NCBI GenBank assembly: GCA_045633565.1
Contig: JAZQYO010000006.1
Coordinates: 1 to 64,000, forward strand
Reading direction: 5' to 3'
Source of the DNA: RGIG7450 sp045633565
GTDB taxonomy: Bacteria; Bacillota; Clostridia; RUG12999
Length of the DNA stretch: 64,000 bases
In this document: positions 26,166-35,757 of the stretch, piece after piece
Position numbering within the stretch: position 1 is the stretch's first letter
Layout of the letters: each line of letters opens with the position of its first letter
The notes under the pieces: generated by a model
Told to the model about the DNA's origin: nothing
The model's input: the letters and a program-made list of their open reading frames with translations, nothing else
Databases searched by the model: none
Translations under genes and position numbers: made by a program

Positions 26166-27602
26166 TTATTTTTTCCATGTAAATGGAGAGAAAAGTATAA
26201 GCATAGGGAATATCTCAAGTCTGCCTATCAGCATATTAAGTGAAAGAATTACTTTGGAGAAAGATGAATATGCTGAGAAATTCTGTGTCGGACCAACTCC
26301 GCCAAGTCCGGGACCAATGTTGTTTATTGCTGAAATAACAGCAGTTACGTTGGTTGTAAAATCAAAATTGTCCACGCTGATGAGTAAAACTGATACAACA
26401 AGAATTACCAGATATGACGCAATAAATACGTTTATTGACCGAACCGTTTCGTGCTCAACAAGGCGACCGTCAGAAATAATCTTTTTGGTAAGTCCGGGCT
26501 GTGCTGCAAGTTTTATTTCCTTAGCGATGCTTTTAAAAAGCACAAGAATTCTTGAAACCTTGATACCGCCACCGGTACTGCCTGCACACGCACCGATAAA
26601 CATGAGCAATACAAGCACCGTCTTTGAAAGCTCGGGCCATTTGTCAAAGTCGTTTGACATAAAGCCTGTTGTTGTGATAATTGAACCAACCTGAAACGCA
26701 CTGTGACGGATGGTTTCGCCAATACTTCCAAACAAATGATGACAGTTAAAAGCAATAATTGTAATTGCCACAATGATTATTCCGATGTAAGTGCGCAGTT
26801 CTTCTGACTTTAGCGCTGATTTGATTTTGCCGCAAAGCAGTAAATAGTAAAGTGAAAAATTCACGCCAAACAGTATCATAAACACCGTAACTGTATTTTG
26901 AATGAAGGGAGAATAACTTGCCATGCTGTCATTTTTTATACCAAAACCGCCCGTTCCGGCTGTGCCGAAAGCAGTTGTGAGTGCGTCAAACAGAGGCATT
27001 TTTCCGCAAAGCAGAAATATTATCAGCAAAACGGTCATACAAAGATAAATTGTGTATAAGATGCCGGCGGTGTTTTTAACCTTCGGGACAATCTTGCTTA
27101 CCACTGCGCCGGTACTTTCTGCACGGATAAGGTGCAGATTTTGACCGCCCGAAAGCTGAAGAATTGATACCAAAAAGACCAAAACTCCCATACCGCCCAG
27201 CCAATGAGTAAAACTGCGCCAGAATAAAAGTGATTTGGGCAGAGCTTCCACGTCGGTTAAAATTGACGCACCCGTTGTTGAAAATCCCGAAACTGTTTCA
27301 AAAAGTGCATCGAAAAAGTTGGGGATATATCTTGAAATAAAAAAGGGTAAGCATCCGAAAATACTGAGCGTAATCCAGCTGAGTGCAACAGTTATAAAGC
27401 CTTCTTTGGCAAACATTGTCTTTTTTTCGGGGGCCCTGAAAGTAAGCGGTACACCAATAACAAGACATATCAGGATGGAATAAACCAAAGAAGCAACCGT
27501 GCCGTCACCGTAAATGACTGCACAGATAAGCGGCAGAAGCATTGCAGCTGCTTCGATATTAAGTACCCATCCGAGGATGTAAAAAATCATTCTGTAATTC
27601 AT
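26166..27602 (-). CDS. trkH: Trk-type potassium uptake membrane subunit
   Basis: The 478-residue protein is the K+-translocating subunit of a Trk/Ktr system. Four pore-loop repeats carry selectivity-filter glycines: FSTTGAS (near residue 108), FGTAGTGGFG (near 215), TTTGFMS (near 308) and NNIGPGLGG (near 427). It is four bases downstream of trkA and shares its transcript. The length is normal and no domain is missing. Confidence 0.94.
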   Translation of the reverse strand: MNYRMIFYILGWVLNIEAAAMLLPLICAVIYGDGTVASLVYSILICLVIGVPLTFRAPEKKTMFAKEGFITVALSWITLSIFGCLPFFISRYIPNFFDALFETVSGFSTTGASILTDVEALPKSLLFWRSFTHWLGGMGVLVFLVSILQLSGGQNLHLIRAESTGAVVSKIVPKVKNTAGILYTIYLCMTVLLIIFLLCGKMPLFDALTTAFGTAGTGGFGIKNDSMASYSPFIQNTVTVFMILFGVNFSLYYLLLCGKIKSALKSEELRTYIGIIIVAITIIAFNCHHLFGSIGETIRHSAFQVGSIITTTGFMSNDFDKWPELSKTVLVLLMFIGACAGSTGGGIKVSRILVLFKSIAKEIKLAAQPGLTKKIISDGRLVEHETVRSINVFIASYLVILVVSVLLISVDNFDFTTNVTAVISAINNIGPGLGGVGPTQNFSAYSSFSKVILSLNMLIGRLEIFPMLILFSPFTWKK

Positions 27603-27606
27603 AGTA

Positions 27607-28965
27607 CTATCTTAAAATATCTCCTATATCATTAAAACCTTTATGTGTTGTAACAACAATGACATTATCACCCGGCAGAATCATATCACTGCCTCGGGGA
27701 GTAATTATCTGTCCATGACGGTTAATACATGCTATAAGCGTATTGTCTTTTGTGTCAAGTTTTTCAAGAGTAATACCTGTAACGGGGGAATCCTCAGCAA
27801 TGTGAAATTCAAGTGCTTCTGCCTTGCCATCTAAAATAAGATGCATTGTTTCAATATTGCTGCCGATTGAGTTGTGCATTGCACGGACAAACTTAACAAT
27901 ATATTCTGCAGTAAGGTCTTTGGGATATATAATAGAACCCAGGTCAAGCCCACCAACCACGTCGTTATATTCAATTCTGTTTACTTTTGTTACAAGCTTG
28001 GCGTTGCAGTGGGATTTTGCAAACAGTGAAAGAATAACATTTTCCTCGTCAATATTTGTAAGAGGAACAAAGGAATCGGCGTGGTCAAGTCCCGATTCTA
28101 AAAGAAGCTTTCTTTCTGTTCCGTCACCGTTGATAATTGTTGCCTTGGGCAGAGCCTGACAGAGTGCGTCGCATTTTTCCTGATTTTGCTCAATTATCTT
28201 TACGTCAATTCCCGACAGCAGAAGTCTGCGGGCAAGATAAAAGGAAATAGGGCCGCCACCGACAATAATGGTGTTTTTAACACTGCTTGTCGGAATACCT
28301 ACTTTTTTAAAGAAATTTGTGGCGTTGCTGACGGTGGAAACAATACTTATAAAGTCGCCCTGCTTCATCACAAAATTACCGCCGGGGATAAATGCATCCT
28401 CACCACGTTCTACGCCGCAGACAAGAATGTCACAGTCCAGCTTTGAAGCCATGTCCATAATCTTAAGATTATCAAGGATAGAGTTTTCCGGTATACGGAA
28501 TTTAAGTATCTCAATTCTTCCTTTTGAGAAAGTATCAATCTGAATAGCAGATGGAAAGTGCAGAATTCTTGCTATTGCATTAGCTGCAGTAAGCTCAGGG
28601 TTTATTATCATTGCAAGCCCAAGGTCCTCCTTGAAAAGATGAACCTCTTTTACATACTCGGGCTTTCTGACTCTGGCAATAGTCTGGCAGTTTCCAACCT
28701 TTTTTGCAATAAGGCAGGAAAGCAGATTAAGCTCGTCCGACCCTGTGACAGAAATCACAATATCCGCATCTTCAACACCGGCTTCGGTGAGCGTATCAAT
28801 ACTTGTGCCACTTCCACATACACCCATGATATCATACTGGTTTGTTATATCCTGCACAACAGTGTAGCGTAGGTCAATAACAGTAATATCATGCAGGTTT
28901 TCCTGACTGAGTTTTTCAGCAAGCTTTTGTCCTACCTTGCCACATCCTACGATTATAATTTTCAT
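27607..28965 (-). CDS. trkA: Trk potassium-uptake regulatory subunit TrkA
   Basis: The 452-residue cytoplasmic gating protein has two tandem RCK units. Each starts with a Rossmann loop: IIVGCGKVGQKLAEKL at residue 3 and IIVGGGPISFYLARRL near 235, each followed by a TrkA-C domain. It binds nucleotides and controls TrkH. The start uses GAGG within the end of the upstream cysteine-cluster gene, three bases away. The TrkA-TrkH pairing supports both assignments. Confidence 0.94.
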   Translation of the reverse strand: MKIIIVGCGKVGQKLAEKLSQENLHDITVIDLRYTVVQDITNQYDIMGVCGSGTSIDTLTEAGVEDADIVISVTGSDELNLLSCLIAKKVGNCQTIARVRKPEYVKEVHLFKEDLGLAMIINPELTAANAIARILHFPSAIQIDTFSKGRIEILKFRIPENSILDNLKIMDMASKLDCDILVCGVERGEDAFIPGGNFVMKQGDFISIVSTVSNATNFFKKVGIPTSSVKNTIIVGGGPISFYLARRLLLSGIDVKIIEQNQEKCDALCQALPKATIINGDGTERKLLLESGLDHADSFVPLTNIDEENVILSLFAKSHCNAKLVTKVNRIEYNDVVGGLDLGSIIYPKDLTAEYIVKFVRAMHNSIGSNIETMHLILDGKAEALEFHIAEDSPVTGITLEKLDTKDNTLIACINRHGQIITPRGSDMILPGDNVIVVTTHKGFNDIGDILR

Positions 28966-28968
28966 AAT

Positions 28969-29493
28969 TTAAACCTCGTTGTTTTCAAAAGATAATATGT
29001 CTGAATACTGATCTGTAAGACGGCTCAGTTCGAACATATATGTATAAATGAGAGGGCTTTTCATCATAAGTCTGGATATATATCTTACCACATCTGTAAA
29101 TTTTCTGTCAAGAGATGATATATCAAGCGTCCTAGTGAGAGGACAGATGCCTTTTCCGCGAGGGTCCATAATAATTTTTAAATCGCCGGTAACATCAATA
29201 TACGGGAAAAGAGGAAAAATTCTGCATGCGAGGGGACGGAGCGCACGGTCACATTTTCCGGTGCAGCTTATGAAATCCACCTTATGCACGCCAAAAGAGA
29301 AGCCGCATTTTCGTATGTTTGCCCATTCGGGCATATTTTCATACATAATCTTTTCCCCGGGGAAAAGATACATGCCCGTATCTTCATCCCCCTTACAGCA
29401 GATGCAGTCACAAAGTTTTCCGCAGTCGACAGGAAGGGGAGTAACGTTTTCCGTGATTTTGTAAAGGTAGGAATAAAAATCTTTACAGTTCAA
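28969..29493 (-). CDS. Cysteine-cluster protein (YkgJ-like)
   Basis: This 174-residue protein has two cysteine clusters: DCGKLCDCICC near residues 23-33 and SCTGKCDRALRPLACRIFP near 76-94. The arrangement recalls the YkgJ/CxxCxxCC iron- or zinc-binding family but is not a perfect match. The TTG start at 29493 is supported by AAGGAG seven bases upstream. It is followed after three bases by trkA, yet nothing in its sequence points to potassium transport. Its function is unknown; a redox or metal-chelating role is inferred from the cysteines only. Confidence 0.6.
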   Translation of the reverse strand: MNCKDFYSYLYKITENVTPLPVDCGKLCDCICCKGDEDTGMYLFPGEKIMYENMPEWANIRKCGFSFGVHKVDFISCTGKCDRALRPLACRIFPLFPYIDVTGDLKIIMDPRGKGICPLTRTLDISSLDRKFTDVVRYISRLMMKSPLIYTYMFELSRLTDQYSDILSFENNEV

Positions 29494-29516
29494 ATTATAA
29501 CTCCTTAATTAAGCAC

Positions 29517-29542
29517 AAAAGACAGCCCCAAGGCTGTCTTTT
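29517..29542 (-). terminator. Terminator after asd
   Basis: The 11-bp hairpin AAAAGACAGCC/GGCTGTCTTTT with loop CCAA lies just past the asd stop on the minus strand. Confidence 0.85.
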
Positions 29543-29547
29543 ATTTT

Positions 29548-30624
29548 TTAGATATAGTTTTCTGCACAGAGAAGTTCTGCAAGCAGGACAGCACCGCCGG
29601 CTGCACCTCTGAGTGTGTTGTGTGACATACACACGAATTTAATTGTAAACTGGTTATCTCTGCGGAGTCTGCCGATCGTAACCGCCATACCGTTTTCAAC
29701 ATTTCTGTCCAGCTTTGTCTGAGGTCTGTTATCCTCTGTGAAATAATGGAGGAACTGCTTTGGAGCACTTGGAAGTTTAAGCTTCTGTGCAGCACCTTCA
29801 TAGCTTTCCCATTTTTCTATAATTTCTTCGTTTGTAATTTCTTTGTCAAACTCAGCAAAAACTGCTGCCATATGACCGTCACTTACAGGAACTCTCAGAC
29901 ACTGAGCTGTAATCAGCGGGCTGGTTGCGTGAACAATCTTGCCATCTTCAACCTTACCCCAAAGTTTCATGGGTTCAACTTCGCTCTTTTCTTCTTCGCC
30001 ACCAATGTAGGGGATAATATTGTCAACTATTTCGGGCATTGTTTCAAATGTTTTGCCTGCACCGGAAATAGCCTGGTATGTACAAACCGCAACACGTTTT
30101 AAACCGTAGGATAAAAGAGGGTGAAGAGCGGGAACATAGCTCTGAAGTGAGCAGTTGGATTTAACTGCAATAAAGCCTTTTTTTGTTCCGAGTCTTTTTC
30201 TCTGAGCGTCAATAACCTTTATGTGTTCAGGATTAATTTCGGGAACAACCATAGGAACATCCTCTGTCATACGGTGAGCGCTGTTGTTTGAAACAACAGG
30301 AATTTCAGCTTTTGCATATTTTTCTTCCAAAGCTTTAATCTGGTCCTTGGGCATGTTAACGGCACAGAACACAAAATCAACTTTTGAAGCAATTAAATCA
30401 ATATCTGCTTCAGCGTCATATACGTTCATGCTTTTAACATATTCGGGAAGTTCGGTCTGCATAGCCCAGCGGTTTCCTACAGCTTCGCCGTAGGTTTTGC
30501 CTGCACTGCGGCTGCTTGCAGCGAGAAGAGTAATTTCAAACCAGGGGTGTTTGTCTAAGAGAGTAATAAATCTCTGACCTACCATGCCTGTAGCACCAAT
30601 AATGCCTACTTTATAGTTTTTCAT
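29548..30624 (-). CDS. asd: Aspartate-semialdehyde dehydrogenase (archaeal/fungal type)
   Basis: Asd reduces aspartyl phosphate to the semialdehyde, the branch point to lysine, threonine, methionine and dipicolinate. The 358 residues include the NADP loop VGIIGATGMVGQRF at the N-terminus, the catalytic cysteine in VKSNCSLQSY near residue 153, and a histidine in VSDGHMAAVF. Its sequence style is that of the archaeal/fungal branch, common in Clostridia. It has a strong promoter and its own terminator, so it is monocistronic. Confidence 0.94.
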   Translation of the reverse strand: MKNYKVGIIGATGMVGQRFITLLDKHPWFEITLLAASSRSAGKTYGEAVGNRWAMQTELPEYVKSMNVYDAEADIDLIASKVDFVFCAVNMPKDQIKALEEKYAKAEIPVVSNNSAHRMTEDVPMVVPEINPEHIKVIDAQRKRLGTKKGFIAVKSNCSLQSYVPALHPLLSYGLKRVAVCTYQAISGAGKTFETMPEIVDNIIPYIGGEEEKSEVEPMKLWGKVEDGKIVHATSPLITAQCLRVPVSDGHMAAVFAEFDKEITNEEIIEKWESYEGAAQKLKLPSAPKQFLHYFTEDNRPQTKLDRNVENGMAVTIGRLRRDNQFTIKFVCMSHNTLRGAAGGAVLLAELLCAENYI

Positions 30625-30664
30625 TTTTCATCATCCTTATTTTATAGTTTTATAATGATAAAAT

Positions 30665-30693
30665 ATTATATCATGCCCACATCAAGATGTCAA
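30665..30693 (-). promoter_or_regulatory. Promoter of asd
   Basis: On the minus strand TTGACA (30688-30693) and TATAAT (30665-30670) are separated by 17 bases, a near-consensus sigma-A promoter about 40 bases upstream of the asd start. Confidence 0.8.
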
Positions 30694-30768
30694 GAATCAA
30701 TAATTACATAAAGGATTTTTTTATTTTTTGTCGAATAATTACTTTATGAAGATTCCGGAGGTATACAT

Positions 30769-32019
30769 ATGAAACTTAAATATATGTTTTTAACAGTTGT
30801 GATTTTAGTTTGTATGGTTGTAAACGCAGGTGCGACAGAAGCACCCTTGCGTGTTGGTCTTTATTACGAATCAACTGCAAAGGAAAGTGTGGAAATATGG
30901 TCTGGAGACGGATTTGAAACAGATGCGGCAGAGGACCTGGGAGTGGCACTTGTGGCAACTGTTTTGGACGGAAATATTATGCTGTACAACATGGCAAGAG
31001 ATACTCTTATTTATGCCGGCGTATACGGAAATGAAGTAAGGGCGGTTGCACGTAACGGTGTTTTTACCATCGATGGCAAAGCATACCGCGGCAATGTGAT
31101 TTTCAGACCGCATAACGGCAAAATTACAGTGATAAATGAAGTTATGATTGACGATTATCTTCGTGGAGTAATTGCGGGAGAGATGCCGTCCAGCTGGCCG
31201 AAAGAAGCACTTAAAGCACAGGCTGTTGCGGCCCGCTGCTTTGCTCTGGGAGCCCTTAATAAGCATGCAGATTATGGTTTTGATGTTTGTTCAACCACAA
31301 ACTGCCAGGTTTACGGTGGAATTGATTCCGAAAAAGAAAGCACAAATTATGCGGTAGAAGAAACTGCAGGAATTGTTGCGCTTTATGACGGAAAAATTGT
31401 AAATACACTTTTTTCATCCTCAAATGGCGGATATGTAGAGGCATCTGAGAATGTCTGGGGTGGAAGTTATCCCTATTTTCAGACTTTTAAGGACGAATTT
31501 GAAAAAACAGACGACATAAGCGGCGCTGTCTGGACTTATGAGATTTCCCCCGGCGAGCTTAAGGACAAGCTTGCGGAAAATGGTGTGGACATTGGTGATA
31601 TACTAAATATGGAGGTTGTGAAAACTTCAGAATCGGGCAGAGTGCTTGAAGTTAAAATAACAGGTACAAAGGGCACCAAAAGCTACACAAAAAGCAGCGC
31701 AAGAACATTCCTCGGTCTGCGCAGTCAGCTTTATACCATAACTGCTCCGGGTGGTGGCAATATTCATTGCCTTGGGGCAAACGGACAGACAACCCTGACC
31801 GGGAAGTATTACGTTCTTACTGATGATGGACTTAATATCCGTTCAACTCCGTCGGGAGGTTCAAAGTTTGTAATCAGTGGCAGAGGCTATGGCCACGGCG
31901 TGGGCATGAGCCAATGGGGCGCAAAGCATATGAGTGAGAAAGGCTACAGCTTTGAGGATATTTTAAAATATTATTTTAAAGGTATTGAGCTGAGAAGCTA
32001 TACGGAAGCTATATTATAA
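30769..32019 (+). CDS. SpoIID/LytB domain protein, exported
   Basis: This 416-residue protein has an N-terminal signal peptide (residues 1-22, ending near VVNAGA) and a SpoIID/LytB domain, recognised by DDYLRGVIAGEMPSSWPKEA near residue 125 and KAQAVAARCFALG, then SGRGYGHGVGMSQWGAKHMS near the C-terminus. SpoIID is a lytic transglycosylase needed for engulfment in sporulation, while LytB-like members act in vegetative cells. GGAGG precedes the ATG. It stands alone on the plus strand, and its last 22 bases overlap the convergent LysM-GH18 gene. Confidence 0.88.
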   Translation: MKLKYMFLTVVILVCMVVNAGATEAPLRVGLYYESTAKESVEIWSGDGFETDAAEDLGVALVATVLDGNIMLYNMARDTLIYAGVYGNEVRAVARNGVFTIDGKAYRGNVIFRPHNGKITVINEVMIDDYLRGVIAGEMPSSWPKEALKAQAVAARCFALGALNKHADYGFDVCSTTNCQVYGGIDSEKESTNYAVEETAGIVALYDGKIVNTLFSSSNGGYVEASENVWGGSYPYFQTFKDEFEKTDDISGAVWTYEISPGELKDKLAENGVDIGDILNMEVVKTSESGRVLEVKITGTKGTKSYTKSSARTFLGLRSQLYTITAPGGGNIHCLGANGQTTLTGKYYVLTDDGLNIRSTPSGGSKFVISGRGYGHGVGMSQWGAKHMSEKGYSFEDILKYYFKGIELRSYTEAIL

Positions 32020-33278
32020 AGAGAATTTAAAACTATCCAGTTTTGCGGAAAAGGTCTGAGCAAATCCCAGTAGCCAACTCCGCGGAATTTATATTCTGAT
32101 GCAAGCATAAGTTTGGCATTTATGCTTCGTGCATCTTCAAACCACACTTCATGAGCGACACCTGACCCGTCAACGTAGTTAAACCACGGTGACTGGGCGA
32201 CGGTGTCGTATTTTATTTCCGCACCGTACTCACGGGCAAGCTCTATCGCCCGTTCACTTGAAATTGAAGTTGCAGCGGTCTCACCTTTAATAAAAGGCAG
32301 TGGCCAGTCATATCCGTAAGTAGGAATACCAAAGAAAATTTTGTCTGGCGAAATGCGGGACACTGCATAATCAAGCACACGGCGGACAGCATCAATCGGA
32401 GCTACAGCCTGCGGAGAACTGTATTTATAACCCCATTCATAAGTCATTAAAAATACATAGTTTGCAGCCTCGGCAAGACCGGCATAGTCGTGACCTTCGT
32501 ATAAAAGACCGGGCTGAGTGTCACTTGTTTTAGGGGCAAGTGCAACCCAAACGGGATATCCGTCGCTGTTTAGGGTGTTTGTTACAGTCGCAACAAAGTT
32601 TACATAATTTTCTGCCTCAATACCACCCAGGTATTCAAAATCAATATCAAGCCCCTGGTAGCCTTTGGTTTTTATGTTGCGGAGTATGGCCTGCGACAAG
32701 GTATTAATTGCCATTTGGGACCGGAAAAGTGTTGTGGCACGCTCTGTGCTGAAAATGTCCTGCTCGGTGAGGGTGGAAAGATGCATAATTGACGCTACAC
32801 CATATTCGTTTGCTGTTTCAATAAGAGGAATATCCCCTAAATTTACAAGTCCGCTGCGCTCGCTTATTCCGTAGGTAAAAGGAATGAGATAGGAAAGATA
32901 GGGCAGAGTGGCACGAAGTAGCCAGTCGGAAATAAAGGGATATGAATAGGCATTTACATAAATGGTGCCCAGCTTTTCCCCCTGGTAGCTGATAACAAGC
33001 AGTTGCCCGGGATAAAGTGACGGTCTTCCGCCAAGCTCGTAGTTATTGCGGTATAGCTCATTTACTGTTATACCATATAATTCCGCAATAGAAGAAACTG
33101 ATTCGCCGGGTGCGACAATATGTGTCACATCGGGCAATAAAACGACAAGGGACTGACCGGCCACAAGCGGAGTATCAAGTGTATATCCGTTGTCACGCAT
33201 CATACGTGTCGGATTCACACCATATATTGCTGCTATCTGTGCAGGGGTCTGCCCGGGGAGAACAACATGAATAACCAT
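31998..33278 (-). CDS. LysM-GH18 protein (YaaH/SleL-type spore cortex hydrolase)
   Basis: The 426-residue protein has two LysM peptidoglycan-binding repeats (about 3-48 and 52-96, each starting HVVLPGQT or HIVAPGES) and a GH18 domain (about 105-420) with the catalytic LDIDFEYLGG near residue 212. This is the layout of YaaH/SleL, an N-acetylglucosaminidase acting on spore cortex during germination. No signal peptide is visible, as in those spore proteins. GAGGTGA precedes the ATG. The 3' end overlaps the SpoIID-like gene by 22 bases. Confidence 0.9.
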   Translation of the reverse strand: MVIHVVLPGQTPAQIAAIYGVNPTRMMRDNGYTLDTPLVAGQSLVVLLPDVTHIVAPGESVSSIAELYGITVNELYRNNYELGGRPSLYPGQLLVISYQGEKLGTIYVNAYSYPFISDWLLRATLPYLSYLIPFTYGISERSGLVNLGDIPLIETANEYGVASIMHLSTLTEQDIFSTERATTLFRSQMAINTLSQAILRNIKTKGYQGLDIDFEYLGGIEAENYVNFVATVTNTLNSDGYPVWVALAPKTSDTQPGLLYEGHDYAGLAEAANYVFLMTYEWGYKYSSPQAVAPIDAVRRVLDYAVSRISPDKIFFGIPTYGYDWPLPFIKGETAATSISSERAIELAREYGAEIKYDTVAQSPWFNYVDGSGVAHEVWFEDARSINAKLMLASEYKFRGVGYWDLLRPFPQNWIVLNSLYNIASV

Positions 33279-33352
33279 ACAACTTCACCTCATACAATAA
33301 ATATGCATGAGTATGATAAAAATTCCCCTCTGCAATGCAGAGGGGAGAATTT

Positions 33353-34537
33353 TTAATATTTGCGCCACACCATTTTATCAACAACGTTGGTGTAGGACTG
33401 AATTATTTTCACTACCTTGGTGGAAACATTTTCTTCAACATAATCGGGAACGGGAATACCGCTGTCAGCATTTTCGTTCATGCTTATTGCGGTAGTAACC
33501 GCCTGAAGAAGTGATTTTTCATCAATTCCTGCAAGGACGAAGAGGGCTTTGTCAAGTGCCTCAGGGCGTTCGGTGCTTGTTCTTATACAAACTGCGGGGA
33601 AGGGACTGCCAATGGAAGTAAAAAATGAGCTTTCCTCGGGCAGAGTTCCGCTGTCGGAAATAACTGCAAATGCGTTCATCTGCAGATTATTGTAGTCGTG
33701 GAAGCCCAGAGGTTCGTGCTGAATAACTCGGGCATCAAGTTTAAATCCGCTTTCCTGCAGACGTTTTTTAGAACGTGGATGGCAGGAATAAAGTATGGGC
33801 ATGTCATATTTTTTTGCTAATTTATTTATAGCTGTAAAAAGTGACAGGAAATTCTTTTCGGTATCAATATTTTCCTCACGGTGAGCCGACAGGAGAATAT
33901 ATTTTTTCTTTTCAAGACCAAGCTTTTTCAATATGTCAGAAGATTTTATGGCATCAAGATTTTCGTGAAGCACCTCTGCCATTGGTGAGCCTGTAACAAA
34001 AGTGCGCTCCTTTGGCAGACCGCAATCTGCAAGATATCTTCTTGCGTGCTCGCAGTATGCAAGGTTAACATCTGATATAATGTCAACTATTCTGCGGTTT
34101 GTTTCCTCAGGAAGACATTCGTCTTTGCAACGGTTTCCTGCTTCCATGTGGAAAATAGGAATATGAAGTCTTTTTGCTGAAATAGCTGACAAGCAGGAGT
34201 TTGTGTCACCCAAAATCAAAAGGGCATCGGGTTTCACCTCAGCCATAAGCTTATATGAGCAGTTTATAATATTACCCACAGTTGCACCCAAATCATCGCC
34301 AGCTGCATCCATATAAACATCCGGGTCAGCAAGCTTTAAATCACGGAAAAACACGCCGTTTAAGTTATAATCGTAATTCTGACCGGTATGGGCAAGCAGA
34401 CAGTCAAAATAACTGCGGCACTTGTTTATTGTCGCGGCAAGACGGATTATTTCGGGGCGTGTACCCACAATAATCAGCAGCTTTAATTTGCCGTTGTCTT
34501 TAAATTTTATGTCCGAGTAATCAAGTTTCATGCTCAT
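33353..34537 (-). CDS. UDP-N-acetylglucosamine 2-epimerase-like protein
   Basis: The 394-residue GT-B-fold protein matches non-hydrolysing UDP-HexNAc 2-epimerases (WecB/MnaA/FnlC/Cap5G type). Motifs are IIVGTRPEIIRLAATI at the N-terminus, AHTGQNYDY, HMEAGNRCKDECLPEE, LLSAHREENID near residue 235 and SDSGTLPEESSFF near 305. ATG 34537 has GGAG eight bases upstream and overlaps the preceding glycosyltransferase gene by 17 bases. Without FnlA or FnlB neighbours the exact sugar is undecided; ManNAc or a 6-deoxy analogue is possible. Confidence 0.85.
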   Translation of the reverse strand: MSMKLDYSDIKFKDNGKLKLLIIVGTRPEIIRLAATINKCRSYFDCLLAHTGQNYDYNLNGVFFRDLKLADPDVYMDAAGDDLGATVGNIINCSYKLMAEVKPDALLILGDTNSCLSAISAKRLHIPIFHMEAGNRCKDECLPEETNRRIVDIISDVNLAYCEHARRYLADCGLPKERTFVTGSPMAEVLHENLDAIKSSDILKKLGLEKKKYILLSAHREENIDTEKNFLSLFTAINKLAKKYDMPILYSCHPRSKKRLQESGFKLDARVIQHEPLGFHDYNNLQMNAFAVISDSGTLPEESSFFTSIGSPFPAVCIRTSTERPEALDKALFVLAGIDEKSLLQAVTTAISMNENADSGIPVPDYVEENVSTKVVKIIQSYTNVVDKMVWRKY

Positions 34538-35738
34538 GTTCAGCACTCCTTTTGATAAATTCCAGCATTTTTCCGCTTTGCAGATAAGAATTTTTGTTTT
34601 CCAAAGCAAATTTCCGAGCCTTTGAGCCAAAAGCTTTCAGTTCATCTTGGGGCAAGGCAAGAATTTCAGCAATCTTTTTACCGATGTTTTCAGCGGAAAA
34701 ATCATCTGCGGTAAAAAGGTAGTCATAGTATTCATCCGGGATACCGGGCAGTTTTGTGGTCAGCACCGGTGTGCCCGAAACCATATATTCTATGGTTTTT
34801 GAAGGAAAGGAATATTTTGTATATTCTTCGCTATCCTTTCTCAAATTAATCAACAGATGAGCCTTTTGCTCAAACTTTAAAATTTCACTACGTGGTTTTT
34901 GACCGAAATATTTTATCCGGCTGTCTGCCCGCACTGCCTTTCTTACCTGAGGTACAAAATCACCTGAGCCGAAAAGCCAAAGCTCCGTATCCTCATCAGA
35001 AATGGATGAAAATGCATCAAGTAAAAGGTCAATACTCATTTTTTTGTTCAGCGCACCGGCGTACATAACCGAACGTTTATCGCTTTTTGCTTCAGGAAAA
35101 GTGACAAAATCTTCAGCAATTCCCTCGCAGACTATATATGGTGCAGATGGGTTTATAACATCCTTCATGTGCTCAGTAAAATATATGTATCCGTCAAACT
35201 TATCCTGCAAATTTTCTGCCCAGCTTACATAAATGCTGGATAAAAGCTTTTTAAAAGATGATATTTTTTCATTTGCAAACATATCCCGTGGAAGGTCGGG
35301 AACAATTGCAAAACAGGGAGTACCGGTTTTTTTGCAAAGAGATATTATACTTTTTGCGACAGGCTGATATATGGAATATATTATTACAGCTTTTTCTTCT
35401 TTTGAGTTATCCTTCAGCCACTTTCTCAGCTTGCGGTGGGAAGAAACCCTTTGCCCGAGCTGTTTTAAACCTATTATATTTGGGGATGAGACCCAGGTTG
35501 AAGATATTCCGCAGTCAAGCGGTTTTTTCATAGATTTAATGAAAAGGTATTTGCTTTTCGGGAAAGAGGGGATTGCAGGAAATGAAAAAACTTCCAAATC
35601 TGCCTCGTGGTCTGAAAGCCCCTTGATAAGAGCGGTTTCAAAACTAAAGGGTGCAGCGGACGGCAAAGTCCGGCAGCCGGCAAGCATTTTTTTATATTCA
35701 GTAGAGTTGCAGACTGTTCCGAAATAAAGAATCTTCAT
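34521..35738 (-). CDS. Glycosyltransferase family 4
   Basis: The 405-residue protein is a GT-B retaining glycosyltransferase. The C-terminal half has VMYAGALNKKMSIDLLLDAF, LWLFGSGDF and TKYSFPSKTIEYMVSGTP, where the Glu lies in the EX7E-like donor site. A closely related gene occurs at 62527-63723, sharing the blocks TKYSFPSK, GIPDEY and DY.F. ATG 35738 follows GGGGATG; the longer reading lacks a better RBS. It belongs to the second glycan cluster, between another glycosyltransferase and an epimerase gene. Confidence 0.82.
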   Translation of the reverse strand: MKILYFGTVCNSTEYKKMLAGCRTLPSAAPFSFETALIKGLSDHEADLEVFSFPAIPSFPKSKYLFIKSMKKPLDCGISSTWVSSPNIIGLKQLGQRVSSHRKLRKWLKDNSKEEKAVIIYSIYQPVAKSIISLCKKTGTPCFAIVPDLPRDMFANEKISSFKKLLSSIYVSWAENLQDKFDGYIYFTEHMKDVINPSAPYIVCEGIAEDFVTFPEAKSDKRSVMYAGALNKKMSIDLLLDAFSSISDEDTELWLFGSGDFVPQVRKAVRADSRIKYFGQKPRSEILKFEQKAHLLINLRKDSEEYTKYSFPSKTIEYMVSGTPVLTTKLPGIPDEYYDYLFTADDFSAENIGKKIAEILALPQDELKAFGSKARKFALENKNSYLQSGKMLEFIKRSAEHEHET

Positions 35739-35757
35739 AGAGCATCCCCGGAAAAAG

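Noticed and set aside
29501..29545. Attenuator upstream of the cysteine-cluster gene
   Set aside because: The hairpin at 29517-29542 is better explained as the asd terminator; no alternative pairing or leader peptide was found.
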